Shown here piece after piece: positions 23,210 through 25,777 of a stretch of 25,777 bases of DNA (positions within the stretch are counted from its first letter, which is position 1; every line of letters begins with the position of its first letter). The DNA is from CAZERT01 sp964630015 (GTDB lineage Bacteria > Patescibacteriota > Microgenomatia > UBA10105 > UBA927): NCBI GenBank assembly GCA_964630015.1, contig CAZVTJ010000008.1:1-25777 (forward strand). The letters run 5' to 3'. A program made the position numbers and the translations under genes. The notes beneath the pieces were generated by a model. The model saw only the letters and a list, made by a program, of their open reading frames with translations. It was not told the DNA's origin and did not search any database.

Positions 23210-23325
23210 AAGTTTTCACGGTATAAATAAGAATATTTCACGTAATTATAGGACTAATATAAGTTTTCGTTTATATATACGTATTCCAGTATCTTGGGAT
23301 ATGGAGACAATAGAGAGGAATCTGA

Positions 23326-23778
23326 GGCAAGATATATAACTTGGATTGTCCTGACGCTCTATTTTCACATACATCAAAGAGTTTTTTATTTCAAGTGTTT
23401 AGCCTCAAAAATATAGATTTAGATTGTTGTTATGCTCCAAATTCAAACGCATAAGCAGTTACATGGCCGTACTGCTACGAGTAGGGATTGATATACGGTC
23501 ATTGTACTTTTACTGGTCCATTATCGATACGTCCATATGCCCCTATCGGAAGTATCGAGCGATTGTTTGATGTCTACCTCAGAAAGAAGAGAAGGGAGCG
23601 TTCTTATGCTCCATATATGAATTTAAGAGAACCCGAACAAAAAGAGATGTTTAGCCTCAAAAGTATTAGTTTAGCGCATAATGACGCGCTATTTTACGAC
23701 ATCTATAAACAGGAGTTGTTCATTGTACGGAAGACTGTATTGTGTACTAAATTCAATTCGATTCTTACTGCTTTGTAA
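23326..23778 (+). pseudogene. Decayed repetitive coding remnant (two related fragments)
   Basis: Fragment A (23326-23457) reads ...DALFSHTSKSFLFQV, FSLKNIDLDCCYAPNSNA, stop. Fragment B (open 23488-23778, TTG start, 96 aa) reads ...SYAPYMNLREPEQKEM, FSLKSISLAHNDALF, YDIYKQELFIVRK. The DALF segments match at 9 of 15 residues, FSLK-x-I-x-L occurs in both and YAP recurs three times. DNA words shared in the same orientation are TTATGCTCCA, GTTTAGCCTCAAAA and TGACGC(T/G)CTATTTT, but their order is reversed between A and B. I recognise no family. Fragment B might be an intact small gene, but no ribosome-binding site supports it. Confidence 0.4.
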
Positions 23779-24135
23779 AGCAATGAATCCGTACTGGATT
23801 TTGCATAAAGAACGGATATTGTCGTCGTCGGTCCTCCGGTAGTGATTTAAGCCTTATGAGCAGTAGTTCCGTTGGTTTTACCGATTTTGGGGTGTTTGGG
23901 CTGTTACATAGGTATGGGTTCCAAGACAGGGCGGATTCAAAGGGAATACGTCCGAAAATGATAAACCAATACGACAAGTCAGTCTTTTAGGAAAAATACG
24001 GATATATGCTCGTACGGGAAGCCGGTAAAAGAAATTTCCATAATGTCGTACAATAATACTTTTACGACGTTAGGCACGGTTTTTGAGCTCAGCACTTCTC
24101 CGATTTGCCGGTTTTCTTCTTGTCCTAAAATGTCT

Positions 24136-24151
24136 GAATTTTATAAAATTC
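24136..24151. repeat. 16-bp perfect palindrome
   Basis: GAATTTTATAAAATTC is fully self-complementary and lies in the T-rich part of the non-coding region. It could be a protein-binding site or an AT stem. It does not match the dif consensus. Confidence 0.5.
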
Positions 24152-24374
24152 TGTCGGAATTTCCGTTTCTTCCTTTCTTTTTATTTTTGGAATATTTTGT
24201 GGTGTTTTGCATCCTTTCCCGACCCACCCGGGATTAATGGATTTTTGGAATTTTTGGGTCTTTTTCCCGATATTTCCCGATTCCCGCTTACTGGCTGTAG
24301 AGCCATAATGATCAATCCCTAGTCTTTACCAAAACGAAGCCGTTTACGGGCATTACAGGGGCTTACAGCAGAGG

Positions 24375-25292
24375 CTAAATTTGAGATGCTTCGAAGACCA
24401 GTTTTTGAAGCATCTCAAAGTTTCCGACATGGTCTTGTACCGGTTCTACAAGCGCATAGACATCCTGGCGTGTTACGAATTTTGAAAGCAGTCCGATAAG
24501 TTCGGATTTATTCGGAACCGCACGGTCCGATGACAGGAAATTCGGGTTGGATAATGAGTCATGGAAATCGGTGCCGTTGTATGGATCGATATCAAAACCG
24601 ACATGCAAAAGACGCGTTTGTCGGAAGAGTTTATCCGTGGTTGCAATAAGATGGTTGTAGACATCGGTTCGCTGGTCGGATATACAACCGGCAGCCGTAT
24701 GGGAAAAGTCGTTTGCAATGGCAATGGACGGGATCAGATGGGAAAATTCGGATATGGAGAGTTCCGAGATATCAACGGGTTGTGATGTTTTATCAAACTC
24801 GTATCCTGCAGGATAGATAAACGGTGGTGTGGTTTCAACGGTCAGCAGAATGCCTTTGGAGCGTGCATAGGCATCAAGGCGTTCGATAGCGTGGACGGCG
24901 TGTTGTATTCCGTCAGGACGGTCCACAGCGTCGCTTACGACACGGACATCATGGGTTTGGAAATCGTATAAAACACGGCGCAGTGACCCTGAGTGGATAT
25001 TGACGTAGACGGCCCCGATACGCGCCGCATGGTCGATGGTTGTCTGGATCAGGTGCTCGCTGTCCATACTGATCTGCTCATCCGGATAGGCAAATGTTTG
25101 CCAGAAACCTTCCCGGGTTGTTGCCCAATGATGCAGTCCCAGCGCTATGTGGTTGGCTCTGCAATGGGTAAACAGGTCCGTATAATCATCCGGACGGTCC
25201 GGACGATACCAGACTTCGACAAACCGTGCGCCGGTTACAGCAAGATCATGGATGCTTGATTGTTGGGGACCGACTTTAATACCCAAGGTCAT
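24375..25292 (-). CDS. TIM-barrel protein, sugar isomerase/epimerase or AP-endonuclease 2 family
   Basis: 305 residues from the ATG at 25292 (MTLGIKVGPQQS); ATG 25316 is an alternative but lies upstream of the -10 element. The (beta/alpha)8 pattern is visible: GARFVEVWYRP, HIALGLHHWAT, GAVYVNIHSGS, GILLTVETTPP, IAIANDFSHTA, LLHVGFDIDPYNGTDFHD. H, E and D residues at the strand ends (HH, NIHSG, VETTP, NDFSH, HVGFD) fit the metal site of the xylose-isomerase-like/endonuclease IV superfamily. Substrate unknown: DNA AP sites or a sugar phosphate are both possible. It diverges from the recombinase gene. Its last codons contain a 13-bp inverted repeat. Confidence 0.82.
   Translation of the reverse strand: MTLGIKVGPQQSSIHDLAVTGARFVEVWYRPDRPDDYTDLFTHCRANHIALGLHHWATTREGFWQTFAYPDEQISMDSEHLIQTTIDHAARIGAVYVNIHSGSLRRVLYDFQTHDVRVVSDAVDRPDGIQHAVHAIERLDAYARSKGILLTVETTPPFIYPAGYEFDKTSQPVDISELSISEFSHLIPSIAIANDFSHTAAGCISDQRTDVYNHLIATTDKLFRQTRLLHVGFDIDPYNGTDFHDSLSNPNFLSSDRAVPNKSELIGLLSKFVTRQDVYALVEPVQDHVGNFEMLQKLVFEASQI
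24380..24419. terminator. 13-bp perfect inverted repeat at the 3' end of the TIM-barrel gene
   Basis: TTTGAGATGCTTC (24380-24392) and GAAGCATCTCAAA (24407-24419) pair perfectly around a 14-nt loop. On the gene's strand the stem ends 3 nt before the stop codon and is followed by only a short T stretch, so termination is possible but not typical. It encodes the last residues of the protein. Confidence 0.35.
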
Positions 25293-25302
25293 AGGAATAT
25301 AT

Positions 25303-25308
25303 AGTATA
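25303..25308 (-). promoter_or_regulatory. -10 element of the TIM-barrel gene
   Basis: TATACT on the minus strand, ending 10 nt before the ATG at 25292. The -35 at 17 bp (TGGAAG) is weak. It supports the shorter start. Confidence 0.35.
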
Positions 25309-25371
25309 GAAGACATACGGGTTGTCTTCCATGGGGTATGTGAAGTTTCACTCTTGCAACTCATGATGTCG

Positions 25372-25377
25372 TACAAT
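25372..25377 (+). promoter_or_regulatory. -10 element of the recombinase gene
   Basis: TACAAT ends 11 nt before the ATG at 25389 and sits in the 13-mer ATGTCGTACAATA, which is also present at 24043-24055. No -35 at normal spacing. No Shine-Dalgarno. Confidence 0.35.
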
Positions 25378-25388
25378 ATATTTGTAGT

Positions 25389-25777
25389 ATGAACGACATG
25401 GTCTATGGAAAAATTCAAGAATTTTTGGAATATCTGGAAATTGAGCGTAATGTATCGCTTTTGACCATCCGCAATTACCGCCATTATTTGCTCCGCTTTG
25501 TGGAGTTTCTTGCCGGACTCCCCTTCTCCCCTGTTGATGATACCGTGAAAACTAGTACCGATTCGGATGATCAAAACGGGAAAAATTCGGAAAATATCAT
25601 GAAAAAACTTATGTCCGTTCCGATTTCCGCCATAACACCCGAGTCCATCCGGCAGTTCCGGCTCACGTTATCCCGCTATAGCGATGAGTTGGGGGTGCCC
25701 CTCAAACGTGTGACACAAAATTATCACCTCATTGCCGTACGTTCATTTCTTAAATACCTGGCAAAACGGGATATCGC
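25389..25777 (+). CDS. XerC/XerD-like tyrosine recombinase, N-terminal part (3' end cut by window)
   Basis: The frame opens at ATG 25389 and runs to the window end (129 codons). The visible part is the SAM-like core-binding domain: IQEFLEYLEIERNVSLLTIRNYRHYLLRFVEFL near the N-terminus, then a polar insertion rich in D, N, S and K (about 49-70), then ITPESIRQFRLTLSRY and VTQNYHLIAVRSFLKYLAKRDI. This is the usual N-terminal half of XerC/XerD. The insertion between the first helices is longer than usual and looks like a disordered linker. The catalytic R, H, R and Y residues lie beyond the window. It may be the chromosome-dimer-resolving Xer or an integrase. Confidence 0.85.
   Translation, partial: MNDMVYGKIQEFLEYLEIERNVSLLTIRNYRHYLLRFVEFLAGLPFSPVDDTVKTSTDSDDQNGKNSENIMKKLMSVPISAITPESIRQFRLTLSRYSDELGVPLKRVTQNYHLIAVRSFLKYLAKRDI

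Larger units (their letters stand above)
23126..24374. other. About 1.25 kb without a convincing intact gene
   Basis: In-frame stops are frequent and the few ORFs lack coding character or support from start signals. The left end is AT-rich with a tandem GATATAGTTT pair (23161-23180) and one perfect DnaA-box match. The middle (23326-23778) has decayed, internally repetitive coding remnants. The right part (24060-24300) is strongly T/C-rich on this strand, with repeated TTTTTGGAAT and TTTCCCGAT words. No tRNA, tmRNA, RNase P or SRP RNA signature was found. The nature of the region is unresolved. Confidence 0.6.

Noticed and set aside
23765..23977. 70-codon minus-strand frame
   Set aside because: No start signal, no domain, and it lies in a stretch interrupted by stops in all other frames.
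24136..24151. dif site for the neighbouring Xer-like recombinase
   Set aside because: The palindrome lacks the two 11-bp arms and 6-bp centre of dif; only symmetry is shared.
24043..24237. 64-codon plus-strand frame
   Set aside because: Low-complexity F/S/L/P product from a T/C-rich tract, no ribosome-binding site, no recognisable domain.
1..25777. CRISPR array or cas genes
   Set aside because: No regularly spaced repeats of 23-47 bp and no Cas-like protein; the repeat cluster at 10914-11010 is too short and irregular.
1..25777. Alternative genetic code with TGA as glycine
   Set aside because: rpsF, rluA-like and other genes end properly at TGA, and no conserved protein needs TGA read through.

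Overview
The window looks like a chromosome segment from a Candidate Phyla Radiation (Patescibacteria) bacterium, most likely Microgenomates-like. The inference rests on very tight packing of core genes, many short or trimmed proteins, no rplI (bL9) after rpsF-ssb-rpsR, and many conserved-looking membrane or secreted proteins of unknown function. The standard code is in use: TGA is a genuine stop, for example at the end of rpsF, so this is not the Gracilibacteria/SR1 code. No lineage could be proven without a tree.

Layout. 1-4203 (+): 3' end of ychF, then rpsF-ssb-rpsR running straight into two exported PDZ proteases (S41 CtpA-like and S1C HtrA-like). 4204-8808 (-): two secreted/anchored unknown proteins, hisS, an EamA transporter, rpmE, and an RF1-type release factor that lacks domain 1 and is bracketed by two copies of an AT-rich miniature repeat. 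8819-10906 (+): an UlaG-like metallo-beta-lactamase-fold protein and dnaB, read from a promoter interleaved with the divergent one. 10914-11250: a dense short-repeat cluster, then a tRNA-Leu(CAA) gene lying inside the two halves of a second tRNA-Leu. 11324-14634: M17 aminopeptidase, a converging small membrane protein, and an MFS transporter. 14644-20713 (+): a nearly continuous block of lgt-like, DksA-like zinc finger, RluA pseudouridine synthase, Kef-type antiporter, tgt, a 47-aa basic peptide and a LytR_C protein. 20720-23125: a TPR protein (-), then yebC and a polytopic membrane protein (+). 23126-24374: about 1.25 kb without a convincing intact gene, with a DnaA-box match and decayed repetitive coding remnants. 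24375-25777: a TIM-barrel isomerase/AP-endonuclease-like protein (-) and the start of a tyrosine recombinase (+) running off the window.

How it fits together. Translation and RNA modification dominate (S6, S18, L31, release factor, HisRS, tRNA-Leu, RluA, Tgt), with replication (SSB, DnaB), envelope quality control (two proteases) and transport. Several genes have a -10-like hexamer ending 8-11 nt before the start codon, which suggests leaderless or near-leaderless transcripts, while genes inside operons often carry Shine-Dalgarno sequences or ATGA overlaps.

The most unusual feature is the nested tRNA locus at 11049-11250. Next are the domain-1-less RF1 with its flanking repeats, the motif-poor Lgt homologue, the palindrome over the hisS start codon, and the decayed region at 23126-24374.
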